Source: Loxodes magnus (taxonomy: Eukaryota; Ciliophora; Karyorelictea; Loxodida; Loxodidae). Taken from it: a stretch of DNA of 64,000 nt. The stretch covers positions 1 through 64,000 of the forward strand of contig CAMPDV010002024.1 of assembly GCA_946699065.1 (NCBI GenBank). The letters are read 5' to 3'. Positions 12,201-25,650 of the stretch are shown here, one piece after another (positions within the stretch are counted from its first letter, which is position 1; every line of letters starts with the position of its first letter). Below the pieces are notes generated by a model. That model was not told where the DNA came from and searched no databases. It saw only the letters and a list, made by a program, of their open reading frames with translations. A program made the translations under genes and the position numbers.

Positions 12201-14664
12201 GATTTAGATAGGCTAAGTACTTATCTAAGTTTTTATTTTAGATAATTAGCTTATTCTATACAAAGTACAATATAGTAATAGTTAATATAATAAAAGCCAT
12301 TAAAAAGTAAAATAATCTGAGTCTAAATAAAGATCTTATGAAGCGATAGCTTAATCCAAAATAGTATATTGCTAGTAAATTAGATATTGTTGCTGATATA
12401 CAATAACTAAAGCTTTCATTTGTGTCTTAATAATAAAACTTTTAATTTAGTTTATTTTAAAATTAATAAAAAAGATAAATCTAAACTTCAAATTTATTTT
12501 GCCTTGAATAAAGCTGAGAGATCTGGAAATTTAATATATTAAATAAGTTCTAATTTTACTAGCTCACACTAAAGTCCTTAAATTTAGTATTATGATTGAT
12601 CTAGTGCTTTAGCCGGTTTTCTTAATTTTTATAAATTTAAAGTGCTATCATAATATAAATTATATGCCAATAATAAGCGTAGATTGAGTCTCATTGAAAT
12701 TAAAGCAAAAATAGTTAGAAATTTTCCAAGTTTATTTAAAAAATTAAAGATATTAATATAACTAACTAAGTTTTTCCAATTATAGAATAACCTTCCCATA
12801 TATCCTTCCTTTGTTTCTCATATTTATTAAAAAGGCAGTTTTTCTTAATTAGCTTAAGCAAATTTTTATTCTAAATTATGGTATATTATTAATTATACCT
12901 TCATAGATTAAATCATTTTCTATCTATCTTATATTTCTAGCAAAAATAAACCAAAAACTTTTTATAGTTTTTTTTCTAATTTTTGGGATAAAAAAGAACC
13001 AGAAAAGATTAAATTTATTAAATTAAATCTGAATAAAGAGGATATTTTATCGCTTAGTAAATAAGTAAAATCAAATAAATAAGGAAAAAGAATAAGAAAA
13101 GCTAGAATTGGAAATTAAGATTTTTTAATTTAATCTTAAGTAAAAGTAGATTATATGTTCTATTGAGATGGTGGCTATATTAGATACTTATGAAGAAAAT
13201 ATTTAAGATTTTTTAATTATTTTTAGAAGGAAAGCAAGAGAAATAAAAAGCCAATAACAATTTTTTAACACAATATTTATTAATTTAGAAAAATATTGAA
13301 AAAGAGGCAAAGGAGTGATTATCAAAAGGTAAAAGAGTTAACTAAAATTATTCCAATAGCAATAGATAATTAATAATGGCTTAATTAAGCTTTATGAGCA
13401 TCTTATGAGTTCTCATGGTTTAACAAAATTTAATAGATAAAGGAAAATATAATTACTAAATGAAAATTTTAAAAATAGCAAGAAGTTTTAAATTTATCTA
13501 TAGTACTTTGAAATAAATTTTTCATTATTCTTCTAATAACAAATATGTATCATATAGACTTTCACATAAGCTTTAAATCTTAAATGAGAAATTAAAAAAC
13601 ATTAATTTATAATAATTACTTGCAACTTAATTTAATTTAGTATTCATTTTATTTCAGGAATATAATAAGCTAAACTTATAAGGATAAATTAATATTACTT
13701 TGTCCTTACAAAGAAAGAGAATGGGGATATCTATAATATGAATTATTATAAATCACTTTTACTCTTGTAATGATGGATTTAATTTATGTATTTCGTTAAT
13801 TAAATAAAATATAAACAAATATCTTTGAATCCAAATAGAGATAAATATTAATGACTAAATGGACTTTAATTTAAACATCTCATTATATTTTATAGTTTTA
13901 GATAATTTCATTTTTTCAGATATTTCAAATTACGATTCTTGGTATGCATAAAAGCTATGCTTTGTTTAGCTTTATTTCGTTGGTTTTTTAGATCTTCTTA
14001 AATTACTAAATATTCAAATTAATTAATATCTTATGTAGCATCTTTGGTTTTGTTTGAAAGCTTAAATTCTATCATATAGGATTTTAACACTTTATTTAGT
14101 TATATATCTCATTAAGTCAAATATCTTAATCTATTTTCCTTGCTTAACTATACATTTTAGGTAAATTTATTATTCAACTTCTTATTTATGCTTATATAGA
14201 GTTTATGTAAAAGGAGTCTATAATATCTGATTTTTATTTCTTAGTAAACTACATTTATATAAAATTAACTTTTTGCAATTAATCTATTAGAAATTTAGTT
14301 AGCAAGTTACCATTAAGCTAATTAAAAATCTAAATAGCTTTTGCAACATAATTGAATAAATGTTCTGAATATTGAAGATGCTTAACTTATCTACTTTACA
14401 ATTCTTAAAAATTAATTAGCTAGATAAAATTTTAAGTTTTCAATACAATTAATTTATGGAAATTTGCATCTAATTATGAATATGGATGCTAGGATCTAAA
14501 ATATTCCATTCTTTTTTTCATTCTATTTTAAAGCCAAAACTTAGACTATATATTTGTTCTTAGTAATTCAAAAAAGAAAAGATAGAGTAAACTCTATAAA
14601 ATATCAGAACTTACTTCAAACAAATTTCAACATTAAAAAAATAAATTTGCTTAATAGACTAGAT
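9204..14664. other. Long A+T-rich region without recognised genes
   Basis: No conserved domain, tRNA or repeat family was recognised. A purine-rich patch around 13,000-13,450 has protein-like readings in more than one frame, so it cannot be assigned. An imperfect inverted repeat lies at 10,047-10,140. Confidence 0.5.
10047..10140. repeat. Imperfect inverted repeat (possible hairpin)
   Basis: The left arm begins GTTAGATATTAAATTTAAT (10,047) and the right arm ends AATATTAAATATCTAAC (10,140). They pair over roughly 24 positions with a few mismatches and enclose about 45 bases. It could be a tiny terminal-inverted-repeat element or a chance structure in A+T-rich DNA. Confidence 0.4.
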
Positions 14665-15126
14665 TCATTCTAAATCATTATGCTAAATTATAGGCAAACA
14701 AATTAGAAAATTTTAAATGTTAAATAAAAATTTTGTGAGAGTGAAAGCCAATAAATCGAAAGGTAAATAGTTATTAAGTTAGGAAGATTTTGGTATGAAA
14801 AAGAATGCTTTCAATTATGAATAAAAACAGAATTATATAAAGTTGCTACTGATACTAAAAATTATGAGAATTCTGGAACCAGGATTTGAAAAAATCTGCT
14901 TGTAGCTCTAAATCTTAGATAAATCCCGAAAAAGCAAAATCTTGAAATTTATATTTTCAGACAATTTACAGCTTGGCAGGTGATTGAAATCTTTAATTAT
15001 AATTATACGTTCATTACTCTTATTAGTCCCTATTTGCAGAAACTTTTCGCCCGAATATCTCTTATATCCATTAAGAGGTAGTTCAGAATAAAAAGTACAA
15101 CTAATATAGTTATTTCCAAAGTCCAT
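14665..15126 (-). CDS. Possible small protein, unrecognised
   Basis: The frame runs from ATG (15,126) to TGA (14,665-14,667), 153 codons with only a few TAR codons. The first 72 residues look like ordinary protein (M-D-F-G-N-N-Y-I-S-C-T-F-Y-S) and have higher G+C than the surroundings; the rest is hydrophobic and less convincing. I do not recognise a family. It stands alone in a gene-poor region, so it could be a small gene, a gene remnant, or a chance frame. Confidence 0.35.
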
Positions 15127-17290
15127 AGTTAATAATTAATATATACAACTTACAGTGAAAAGAAGCTTCTTTGAAAACTAATAATTAAATTATTTTTATA
15201 GCTTATCAACCAAAATTTTTAAAAAGAAAAATAAATTACAGCATCTATATAATAAGGATATAGTAATCATTAAACTAATTTTTTCAAACATTTTTATAAA
15301 CTAAATAATTTAATTTCTAACTAATTAATGAATAATAAAGCTAAGGAAAAAAAAACTAAAAATGATTATAATTATAACTCTTTAGATTTATTTAGTTAAC
15401 TAATTTAAAAACTAGAGCTAGCAATTTAGATAAATGATTAATGATATGTAAACGCTTTTATAATTTAAATTTGTATTATATGAGTCTTGCTTATAATTCC
15501 TAGTCTTTTTGAAAATTTGTATAATTTTTTATATATTAATGAATTTTTCATCTTTAGATTAGTAAGTTATAAGCCAACTCTAATTTATCTAATGAAGCTA
15601 CTACATTAAAGAGCTTCTTAGATTTTATAATTTCAAACAGAAAAAAATTTAGAAAGGAGAAAGCTAAAATTTAATTTAAGCTAATAAGCAAAAGAATGAA
15701 TTTTTAAGCTTTCATAATTAAATAAGCTTATACAGGGTTATTTAGATTTAAATTTATTATTAGTCTAATTTAGACTTTATGACTGAGATTAATATATAGC
15801 AGTTGAATTAGATTAAATTATTTTTATTTCATCTAAAATATCACTTTCGAAAATAATAAACATTTAGCATAAATACTAAAAGCAAACATCAAAAGTAGTA
15901 TAATACTTGAACTCAAAAGAATATAAGTAAATTCAAATGAGATATAGAAACTAAATAAGAAACAAACTTTTAAATTTATTTTATGAATTTTTATAATTCT
16001 AATTTATATGGGCTATATATTAATAAAATGCTTCATTCAACTTTGCTATTTTCTTGAATTAAAGAGAGATCAAATTACTTATATAGAAGTTATTGAATAT
16101 CTTAATAAAAATTTTAAAATAAGACTCGATAAAGCCTTTCTAGGTCCCTATAATTAAAAAATTTGTAAAGCCATATGAATAAATAATGTTCATAAGTGTT
16201 TATTATAAAATTTTTTATCCACTGTCTCTGTCTCTGTCTCTATCTTTATTTTATATTTTATTTGATTAATAACTTTTAAATTATACAAATAGTTTATTAA
16301 TAGATATTTATACATAAATTTCTCAGAGTAATCAAACTAAAATTTATTATTTTAGACTATAAACTCTAACTTGTTACTCAGAATAGTTCTCTTCTTGTAC
16401 TCCATTATTTAGATAGCTTTTCTTCTTAACAATATACATTTACTTAATATAAGATATTTATTTAAGTATAATAGTTATCAAATTTAAATAAATTATACTT
16501 ATTTATAAGTGCCTTCTTCCTATTTTATAGCCTTGTTGTTATCTATGTCTTTAGCAATCGTAGCTTTATACTCGATATTATTCTTGTACTTTATAATTTA
16601 TTTTTTATATTCACTTCAAATGCAAAGGTTTTATTTTTAAATCATTTACTAAATTATTTTATTTTAGATAATTTATCATACTATCATCTTCTATTTAAGT
16701 TTTTAGCAAAAGTTTAAACCAAACTATTAATATTTATGGATAATAAGCTGAAAGCTTTTATAATAGTCTAATTTATCTGTTTAAGATAGCTATTAAAATA
16801 ACTACTAACTTATCTCATTCTATTATGTTTATTAGCAATTTTTTAATTTTCTTGGTATTTTCTTTTAATTCTCAAACTTAAATTTTATTATTTCAGACTG
16901 ATTTAATATTAAACCTCATTATTGAAATATAAATATAGCAAGAGAGAATTTAATCATATTTAGCTTTATAATTAACTAGAACTAGCAGGTAACCTCCATT
17001 AATGGTAAAGGATTATATCTATGACTAGAAAGATAAATTTCTTTACCGCTGCATTTATTCTCAGATTAGTAGTTTTATTCAGATAATTGATTTCACTAAA
17101 TAAAATTTAAAGCATGATACCAAGAAACAGGCTATTAATCCTACTTTTGTACTATATTTACTAGTACTACTAAGCTTATTAATAGCAATTTCTATAATTA
17201 TAAAATAAAACCTTACAAAAGCTTATTTACATATAAAGTTTAAAATTTTTATTCTTTCATTTTCTAAAATAACCAAATATAATTAAAGTG
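15127..17290. other. A+T-rich stretch without recognised genes
   Basis: Nothing recognisable was found except a short CTGTCT tandem repeat at about 16,222-16,241. Confidence 0.5.
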
Positions 17291-17969
17291 CTAGGTTTCT
17301 TATATTAAAAAGAGAAAATAAAGGAAACTAGAAATTTAATAAATATGAATGATTAGATATTTTTTTCATAAAGGCTGAAGAATAAAGATAAACTCTTCTT
17401 TACATCTCTATTTATAAAAATTAAAAAACATATAGCTATATTTTAGAATTTATATAAGAGTGTTTTATTTCTTTACTTCCTCCACCTAATTTTGGTTCTT
17501 TTCACTCTCATTTTAATAAGATCTAGCCATATCTAATTTCTGCATGAATACAATTTTTTTATTTCTTCATGCAATATAAAATATTATCGTTTTTAATCCT
17601 AAAAGTTTCATCAACTTAGATCTCTGAATCAGTTAAATTATGCTTACTATCAGATTAGCTTATTTACCTTTTAACATTCATAATATTTGGCTTAATTTTC
17701 AACTTCTAGATTTTTCTTAAATCTAAATCTAATTAAAGGAAGCATTTCTTTAAGATAGATGAAGAATTTATATGAAATTAATTCTCAATTTTGTTCATTA
17801 AGTATCTATTAAAGGCCTTAGCTGTAGTTGTTTTTAAATATCTAGTTCGATATTATAAAATGCAGACAATTGCTATTCATCATTTAAATATTGATATACG
17901 TTTTTCATATATTTCTAAATAAAATACCAATAATGATTAAGGTAATTACTCTCTTTTCAAATAAAAAAG

Positions 17970-18870
17970 TTAAATCTAAAGGTTAAAAAGCTTTGTTAAA
18001 GCCTTAGTAGTCAGCTATCTGACCTATTCTATCAGCTTGTCTCCATTAATTTGTCTTGAATTTCTACTAGGCTTATTTAGGCGGTATAGCACTTCATTAG
18101 CGCACCATCCATTAATATTCTGAATAGTTTTCATCTTGCATGTAGCGTTCCCAATTATTTCTCCAAGGATTAAGATTTGAATTAAAGAATTTTTTACTAG
18201 AAATTTTTCCGCTTCCGCTTTATGTTGGATATATCCTAAATAGTTTTTTAAAAATATCTTATTTATTCTTTCTTTAAATTTCGCTTAGTTAGTAGCAGTA
18301 TTTTCATTGGTGTTATTTATTGCACACGTAGCATTTTATTCTTCTTTTAAACTATTATTCCTGTAGCACTTATTTAATTTAAATTTACTACTTATTTTAA
18401 ATAAACGTTTACTGTTTATTTTAATTTTAGGCTTAATTCTCTATTTCCATAGGATCTGATTAATTCTGTTAAATCGAAAATGGCGTAACCTGAATTTATT
18501 ATTAAATTTAAAGAATTCTTTGTTCCAGTTTGCCTTCTATTTCTTATGATGATTAATATTGTTTCTCAAGTAAAGACGTTATTAGTTTTTCTAATTTTTC
18601 TACTTTATCAGTGAGGTATCTATTTTTAAACATAAACACTTTTAATGACTTAGATAATATTTCTATTTTAGTTTGTGTCGGAAGTTTTTTTAGTTCTGGA
18701 TTTCCAAGTGGTTAATGTTCGTCATATCAATCATATTTCTCACTTTCACTCATTGCAATTATTTCGCTTTTTTATTTTTTAGAGAATTTTCCCGTTTAAA
18801 TGTTTTGTTCAAAGTTCTGTTATTTCTTAGAAGCCATTTTATTAATATTTTTTTCAAATAATCTTAATGC
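17970..18870 (-). mobile_element. Zinc-knuckle (ORF1-only) element, copy 3, inserted in the LINE
   Basis: LINE sequence stops at about 18,880 and resumes at about 17,970, so this element interrupts it. It is roughly 90% identical over its length to the element at 35,572-36,425. It holds one ORF (18,094-18,837) followed by a conserved 3' region of about 120 bases that includes a small hairpin (GTCAG/CTGAC). Confidence 0.7.
18094..18837 (-). CDS. Coiled-coil/CCHC zinc-knuckle protein of an ORF1-only element
   Basis: The frame is open from ATG to TGA (18,094-18,096): 247 residues, length divisible by three, no break. The order is a basic M-A-S-K-K-Q-Q-N-F start, an acidic segment, a coiled coil of about 60 residues, Gln-rich linkers, the family motif P-M-E-I-E, then C-Y-V-C-N-K-Q-H-Q-W-K-Y-C, a CCHC knuckle with three rather than four residues before the His. 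It is likely a nucleic-acid-binding protein analogous to LINE ORF1 proteins. It is one of the best preserved members and may still be functional. It contains one L-P-T-Q-T motif. Confidence 0.65.
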
Positions 18871-19699
18871 TATAATATGTTTGAAAGGCATTTAAATAAA
18901 CTCTCTAAAAAAATCCATATAAAGTTTATCCATTTGTTTAGAATGCTTTTTTAGATATAAATTTTATAATTGTAAGATTCTGTTATTAATTTATAAATTA
19001 TGTTTTTGTACCTCAGGATACTAACTCATCTCCATATTCTACTTTAGGAAGTTTATAAATCTAGCAAGGTTTTTGAAATGCCTTAATGTCACGTTTTTAT
19101 ATCTTGGCAATTAACAAAAAAAATTTTAATTGCAGCTAGATATTTGGTGGCTATTTTTTAAATGATTACCCAAGCTTTTTATTTAGTTGAAGTATTCTTA
19201 AATATGTGATTTATTATTTTTATATGATTGATTAAATACAATCTTAAAATTAAGATAAATATTTAAATCATTTTAAACTAGAAAGTTTCATATTTAGGAA
19301 TATTTACAGGTATTATGTTCAATTATAACCATTTTAGATTTTTTATTAATTATTGCATTATTTTTCTTTTTTTTAAAGTAAAAAGTAAATCATAACCTTA
19401 TCTTGCAATTAAAACTGGCCCATGAGAACTTTCCTGCATAACTCCATTGTTATTTTAAGGTTGTTTAGAATTTTTTCCATCTATAAGAAATGTTGAATTT
19501 AAATTTCTGTAGAACAAATTAAATGCATATTTGAAACCCATTGAAATTTAACTCTTCTAAGTTATTCAAATAATATTCTTATTTCTATTTAAACTAATAT
19601 TTTCTCGATATATTCTTAAGTTTACTTGCTAAAGCTTGCTTATTGTTTTCTGAGTTTTAATGCTTTTAGAATATAAAATTTTCTCATAAATAAATATGA

Positions 19700-20105
19700 T
19701 TATAGAGCGCGTGGCACCTTGCTTGTGTGCAGCTCTTTCAGTATTAATATTTGATTTTAAAAAAAGTGTTCTCATGCTTTTTGATTTCATTCATTCGTCC
19801 AATTAATTACTTCAACTTCTCCAAATGGGAAATCTTCTTATTAAAAATTATTCTCAAATTTTGAGTCAAATACTTCATTCTTCTTGAATTAGGTCCAAAT
19901 AAGAATTAGTTATTAAGTCAATATCTAGAAGACCCGTCAGTCAAACTTTCATACTACTAGAGAGAATCCTTGGTGTAAGTTAGGCTTGTCTCTTCTGGGC
20001 CACCCTTTCCCGTGGTGGCATCTAATGCGAGATTCTCGCAATGCAGTATACACTGCACCAAATTACCTAGCTTATCTGACGCAGCCGACATTCTTTTTAT
20101 ATATA
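19700..20105 (-). repeat. Structured dispersed repeat A, copy 1
   Basis: This G+C-richer repeat of about 400 bases is shared with 28,130-28,575 (plus) and 41,385-41,815 (minus). In its sense direction it starts near an AT run and a TATATAAAA-like stretch, carries the hairpin TGCAGT-loop-ACTGCA followed by TGCGAG-AAT-CTCGCA, and ends at GCGCTCTATAAT. No protein-coding frame is conserved. It lies directly beside repeat B copy 1 inside a decayed LINE. It may be a SINE or a structured RNA-derived element; I cannot name it. Confidence 0.6.
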
Positions 20106-20124
20106 TATAATAATTAATTTTAAC

Positions 20125-20440
20125 TTTAACTACAAGAGTTTTGGAGACCGGAAACTCCTTTCCAGTTAGACAATCCTTCACTCTCTTTTTAAGGAATAAT
20201 GTGGATATCCTTTTATGTTCCAGACACAGCTGCCCAGAGAACTCCATCGCTATGAGGAGCCAGATTTCAAGCCCTTACCAAAAGCGGATAATCTTGAAGA
20301 TATTGTTCACTTCAGAAAATGACTCTGACCAGGAACTTTCACAGCGACAGGAAAAGAACTTGTTCCTAGCTATAAAACCAGAAAATTTAATTAAGAAGAT
20401 CAATCTCAGCTCCTACCATATTTTTAATTATTTAAATGTT
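20125..20440 (-). repeat. Dispersed repeat B, copy 1
   Basis: This repeat of about 310 bases recurs at 23,598-23,905 on the opposite strand. In the sense direction it ends in a short hairpin, GGAAAGGAGTTTCC. It contains GGCTTGAAAT, weakly like a Pol III B box. No conserved coding frame was seen. It sits 20 bases from repeat A, in the same B-then-A order as the other locus. Confidence 0.55.
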
Positions 20441-21429
20441 CTCATAATCTACTAATTATTTTCTTGATAAAAATTAATTACAATTCTATGTCTAGGATTC
20501 AAAATTCTCTTTATTTTAGAAAACTTATCTCTTATACTATCATTGATAAGTAGATATTTTTATTTGCTTTATTTTTTTGAATTTTCACAGATGATACTCC
20601 TAACTCACAAGCTGTACTATGAAGATTATCTGCTTACTGATCAAAAGCCTCTTTATAGTTTGAATAACTAAATAAGTATCAATGTTTTTCTATATGTGTT
20701 CTCTTGTTAATATGCTATATTAAGAGTCGGGAATGAACCTAATATTTCATCTACATTACCTTATATGATACATTTAATTTATGAATGCTATTCCTCTAAA
20801 TTACCTCTATCAATCTATAAAATTCAGAGAAAACTCAGAAGAATGACTATTAGATATTTTTCCTATCAATAGAATCTTAAGTATTTTATTCGTAACATTT
20901 CTATAGTAATTTTGTAATAACTAAGATTTGCTTAAAAGAGACAATCTGATGTAACTGGTATATAATCAGTAATAAATTAATTGCAAAAAGTTCTAAATCC
21001 TGCTAATTTATTAATATTTAGGTAACTATTTATTACAATATAAGATTATTACAATACAAAAATCATTATGCCTCAAGTATTAATCCCTATCATTAACTAT
21101 ATCAAGTTCATTTCATAAAGAAATTTTTAAAGTCTATTTGTGTTATCATAATAATGGTAGGATTTTCACTTTAATCATGTAAAGATCAATTAAAATATGA
21201 GGATTATCAGGGAATTTATTCATAAGTAAGTTGTTTGATCGTATTGTTAATCTTCAATTTTCTAACTTTAATATCATCTGGCATATAACAAGATGTGATG
21301 AAAATGTTGTCTAGTTTGGTTGTAATAAATATAATTTTATCAAGATTACATATAATAAATTCATTAGTAATATTGAGTTATTCTTCAACAAATGGATAAT
21401 ACACCTCCCTCTTAGCTAAATTTTTATAT

Positions 21430-22330
21430 TATAATAATATACTATATTAATGTGACGTCTCCTTTATTTGGCTTGTCATGTATTAGTTTATAAAAAATCT
21501 CAAAAATCATCATAAAACTTGTTGAGATCATTCGATTCTTCTCTAGGTTCATATTCTTGAATAGCATAACTGTGCTGCAAATCTATAATCCCTTTACTGT
21601 TTTTATTTTATTCAAATCTCAGTTCTTTCCAAGCATTTGTTTGATTCTTCTTATTTGAGCATCTACTATTTACTCGAGTAATTCTTTTCCACCAATCATT
21701 TTCTTATAAATAAATTACCTTTAAATATACAATAAACATTGGTAAGGTGTTTTCAGAATTTTTTATTTTCGTAACTTTGAAATTTTTAGTATCTCCAACA
21801 TTTCTTTTTTATGTGCCCTATCTTTCTACAGAATCAGTACATAATTGGTCTTTTTAATAATTATATATTATTTTTAAGTTTGAATAATATTTATTTTGAT
21901 TATTCAATCTCCATTGGATTGTGTATAGCTTTAATCATAACTTGTTCGTGGTTTATTTAATTTATGTTTCGAATTTCTTATATTTTTGCTTCTGCTCTTT
22001 TAATTTCATAATTAAATAGATGTATTAAGATTTTTAATCTCAATTCTGAACCATTATTTTATTATTATTTTGGAGTTAATTTATTTTTATATCTAAGCTG
22101 TTTATTTGCTGGATTTGTTGATGTACTGCATCTTAAAGTTTTTTATTCTCAGCCTATAAAGGTAGGGTTTTAACTAATGTATCTTATTTTTAATAAGAAG
22201 ATTCATTTTAGGCTAATTGTTTCTTAGGTGATATTTTTATATTATCTTATTATAATAAGTTTTATAACTTTGCCTCGAAGTAGGCTGAAAGTCTTACTTT
22301 TGTCGGGTTTTATTTTTGAAAAAATATCTT
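21430..22330 (-). mobile_element. Zinc-knuckle (ORF1-only) element, copy 4, decayed, inside the LINE endonuclease
   Basis: It interrupts the LINE between E-D-F-I-R-K and the rest of the endonuclease. The N-terminal part (S-P-K-K-Q-L-A) aligns with the M-A-[SP]-K-K-Q starts of copies 3 and 6. A coiled coil follows, then N-P-M-E-I-E, then a knuckle-like Y-W-F-C-R-K-I-G-H-I-K-K-K-C. The frame is broken about twice. The 3' end runs into a short TTATTA tract. This nested position shows the element moved independently of the LINE ORF. Confidence 0.6.
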
Positions 22331-23597
22331 TGCTATTTTTCTTATAAAATCTTCAATTTCATATTATTTGCTTGCAATTCCATTTACATTGACATGTCCA
22401 ATCGTAATCTGATTCATTATTTATATTTTAGTTATAATGGCCTAAATTAATTTTATTAATAACTTCTTTTCACCCAAGATTCACAAATTTAAAATTTCCT
22501 TCTTTCATCTACTAAATTCAACATGAACGTATTTTTTTATGTTCTTTATGTTCGTCAAAAAATTATATTATAATGTAGATATATCCTATATATCTTCAAT
22601 AGTCTCTAATCAAAGTTAATTTTAACTATTTGACTGTTATTCTATCCTTTTTCGAGTTTTAACCAAGTATTATGTATCATTTGAGACTACCGCTTAGAAA
22701 TAAGTTCTTCTATATAAGTTAAATAATATAAGTCTTGTAACTATTGTAAATTACCATTTAATTTTTTATAATAGGCAAATTTTTCTTTTTTATCGCTGCA
22801 ATATTACTTTGTGAACGGTAAACAAGGATTTGGACAATATCTCTTAAGTTCATTTATGGTATCTTCTTTCTATACATTTTTTACATTTTTTAGCTCATGA
22901 TTTTTGGATGGGAATTATATCCTCATTGATTTATTTAAAAGATTTCTATAATTAAAGTTAATTTTTGCAATAATTAAAGCTGTGAATTTAAAAGTATAAA
23001 TCTAAACCTAATAAACTACATTGCTCATATAATTTAAATAATCAAATCTTTACTATATTTTAATTTATTTATCATATCTACTAAAATATACTTATACTTA
23101 GCTTAGTTAGCACTGTCTTTATATTTTTTCAAGCTGCTAATAAGTTTATAATGTTAAAGTTGCTTAATTTAATATTCTAATTCTAAGTTTTATTTTACCT
23201 CCTCTTTGTTTAAAAATTACCTAGATAATTCGCTTAAAAAGCATTTGTAATTATTTTTAGTTTATTTATTTCCCTAAATAAAAGGAAATAAATATTATAT
23301 TTAATTCCTTAATACTGAATAAGAAATAGCTTAATTAAACTTAGAGGTACTTTATTTTTTAAATCCTAGCAAAGTAATTAAATCTCCTTTTTACTTATTG
23401 AAGTTGACGAATTTAATAGGAATATAAATTTACACTTTAGAGTAAATAGTAAACTTTAGATAATGTAAATTCCTTTGATAAATATAATCAAATATTTTAA
23501 AACATATCTACTATTATTAAAAGTTTTCATTATGTAGCTTGAGTAAATATTATACTCATAATTTATAATATAAAAAGGGTATATCATATTAATAAAA

Positions 23598-23905
23598 ATA
23601 ATTGAAAAAATGATGGGAGCTGAGAATGGCCTTCGTGACTAAACTTTCTGGTTTTATGGCTAGGAACAAGTTCCTTTTCCTGTCGCTGAGAAAGTCCCTG
23701 GTCAGAGTCATTTTCTGAAGGGAACGCTGTCTTTGAGATTATCCGCTCTTGGTAGGGGCTTGAAGCCTGGATGCTCATAGCGATAGAGCTCCCTAGCAGC
23801 TGTGCCTGAATCACAACAGGATATCTCCATTATTCCATAAAAAGAGAGCGTCGGATCGTGCAATCGGAAAGGAGTTTCCGGTCCAAAAACTTTTTTAGTT
23901 GAAAT
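23598..23905 (+). repeat. Dispersed repeat B, copy 2
   Basis: It matches repeat B copy 1 (20,125-20,440) in opposite orientation over about 300 bases with moderate divergence. It contains GGCTTGAAGCC (about 23,758), close to a Pol III B box, a terminal hairpin GGAAA-GGAG-TTTCC (about 23,866-23,880), and then a run of six T (23,891-23,896). The T run is not kept in copy 1, so Pol III transcription is only a possibility. Confidence 0.55.
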
Positions 23906-23929
23906 TAATTAATCATATTAATAAAAAAT

Positions 23930-25640
23930 AGAAAGCTATAAAAATAAAAAAATCAGATAACTTATTATATTTATAGTTCTTAAAAATAGTTTAACATTTT
24001 GAAGCAACTTAAACATAGTTATTATTACATCTTTATTTCACCTTCTAGTAAAGAATGCTGAGACTATTTTAAATATATATTATCTAGCTAAAACTTATAA
24101 TAGTTATGAATTTTATCAACTATCAAATAGTTATTATTAGTTGCTAGGTAAAATAAAATGATAGTAATAAAGTATACTTAAATATCCTATATTAGATTTT
24201 AACAATATCAACTGAAAATTAAGCTTTAAGGAAATGTATTAAATATTAACTTTTATAATTATCACTTTAAGTAGATTTTTTATATATAGACCTGAATTTA
24301 TATAATGATATGCATGATATAGCATTTGCATGTCCTCGATAAAACTAAGTTCTGCATATATAAATTTTTAAAGGTTTAAATGAATCTTAAAAGTTACCAA
24401 AACAATTATTCAATTATTTCTTCAAACTTTAAGAAATTTCATCTCAATTAAATAAAAAATTAAGCTTGTTAACGCTTATCCCAAGGCCCTCAAATAAAAA
24501 AATGTAAGTTTCTCTATAAAATAATAGTGAATTTATTAATTGCATATTATAGGTAAAATAATAGTTTCTACTTTCATTTATAAACAAATTTTATAGCTTT
24601 AGCACCTACTTAATAAAATTTATTTTTATAGGTTACTTTTTTATATTAGAATAAAAAATTAAGTTCATATAAGGAAATTTTATTTCCTTAGTCTTTTATT
24701 TTATAAAAAGCCTTTAAACTAGAAAAAGAAATGATGCTAAGTTTTATTTTTAATTATTGATATACTAATTCTGAAATTTATCAATCATTTACTCTTAAGC
24801 CATTATACACTTCTAATAAAAATAAAGATATTCTATTATTTTCAGGTATTTAACTTAATTTTAACTTATCTTCTCTTTTATCATTCCAAAAGATTAACAA
24901 AACTAAAAGAAGGAGCATGTAGTATTCGAACTAATAGAAATAATACAAAACGGTTTATTTTAAGTGTATAATAAAAACCTAAAATTTGCAATTTTATTAA
25001 AGTAAAGAATGAATACAATACATTGAATACTTTTTTAGTACTCCTATAACTATAATGCTTAGATTTATACCATTGTGCTTAGTTAATATAGTGAAGAAGA
25101 TTAAAAAATTATTTATATCTAGTGCTATTCATTTAAAATATATATGCTTGGGAAAATTATCCCCCAATTGCCTTATTAGAAAAGCTTAACTTCTTAAAGA
25201 ATATTAAACTCTTCTAAGAGATCAAGTCCTTTACTTATATATCAGATGGAAATATTCCTTTTAAATTAAATTTGGTATTTTAATTAATATATAAACTAAA
25301 TATTTTCTAATATAGCTAAAATATTAAAAGTCAACCCAATCATCAAACTTTTAAATCTTTTATGATAAAACTTAAAAATGAAAGATCTAAATAATTAATT
25401 TATGGAAATTGAAATTAAAGCTTAGAGTTTTATATAGATTTGGCCATAATTATTCTTCATATAATATATAACCTAAAATATATAATTAATTTTGGCTTTA
25501 ATGGATAATAAGTATATTATATTGATTAGACTTAAAGTATGCTTCAAGTTAAAGAAATAATATAAAATTAAAAAAAAGAAACTCATTTGAAGTAACTAAA
25601 TACATCAAATAGTTATACTAATTAATTAATTATTAACTTT
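23930..25640. other. A+T-rich stretch without recognised genes
   Basis: No motif, repeat or RNA gene was recognised between repeat B and the short ORF fragment at 25,650. Confidence 0.5.
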
Positions 25641-25650
25641 TAGAGTTTTA

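Larger units (their letters stand above)
17300..23060 (-). mobile_element. Decayed LINE nest (minus strand) with three later insertions
   Basis: Read on the minus strand, pieces of one LINE appear in the right order. The pre-endonuclease region is at 23,060-22,420 (W-L-K-L-E-K-G...D-Q-R-L-L-K matches the intact copy). The endonuclease start is at 22,417-22,321 (I-G-H-V-N-V-N-G-I-A-S-K). The rest of the endonuclease is at 21,420-20,500 (T-K-L-D-N-I-F-I-T-S-C-Y-M-P-D). Reverse transcriptase is at 19,690-18,890 (N-N-G-V-M-Q...S-H-G-P-V-L). The C-terminal region is at 17,970-17,300. The gaps hold a zinc-knuckle element, repeats B and A, and a second zinc-knuckle element. Part of the reverse transcriptase is missing beside the repeats. 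Frames are broken many times. Confidence 0.7.

Noticed and set aside
13000-13800. Gene in the purine-rich patch
   Set aside because: At least two frames look equally protein-like and no motif decides between them, so no CDS is called.
20141-20455. 104-residue plus-strand ORF (and a 96-residue minus one at 19,957-20,247) as host genes
   Set aside because: They fall on repeats A and B. The second copies of these repeats do not keep the frames.
23885-23900. Pol III terminator making repeat B a 5S/tRNA-type gene
   Set aside because: The T run is missing in the other copy and the box-like motifs are weak, so only a possibility is noted.
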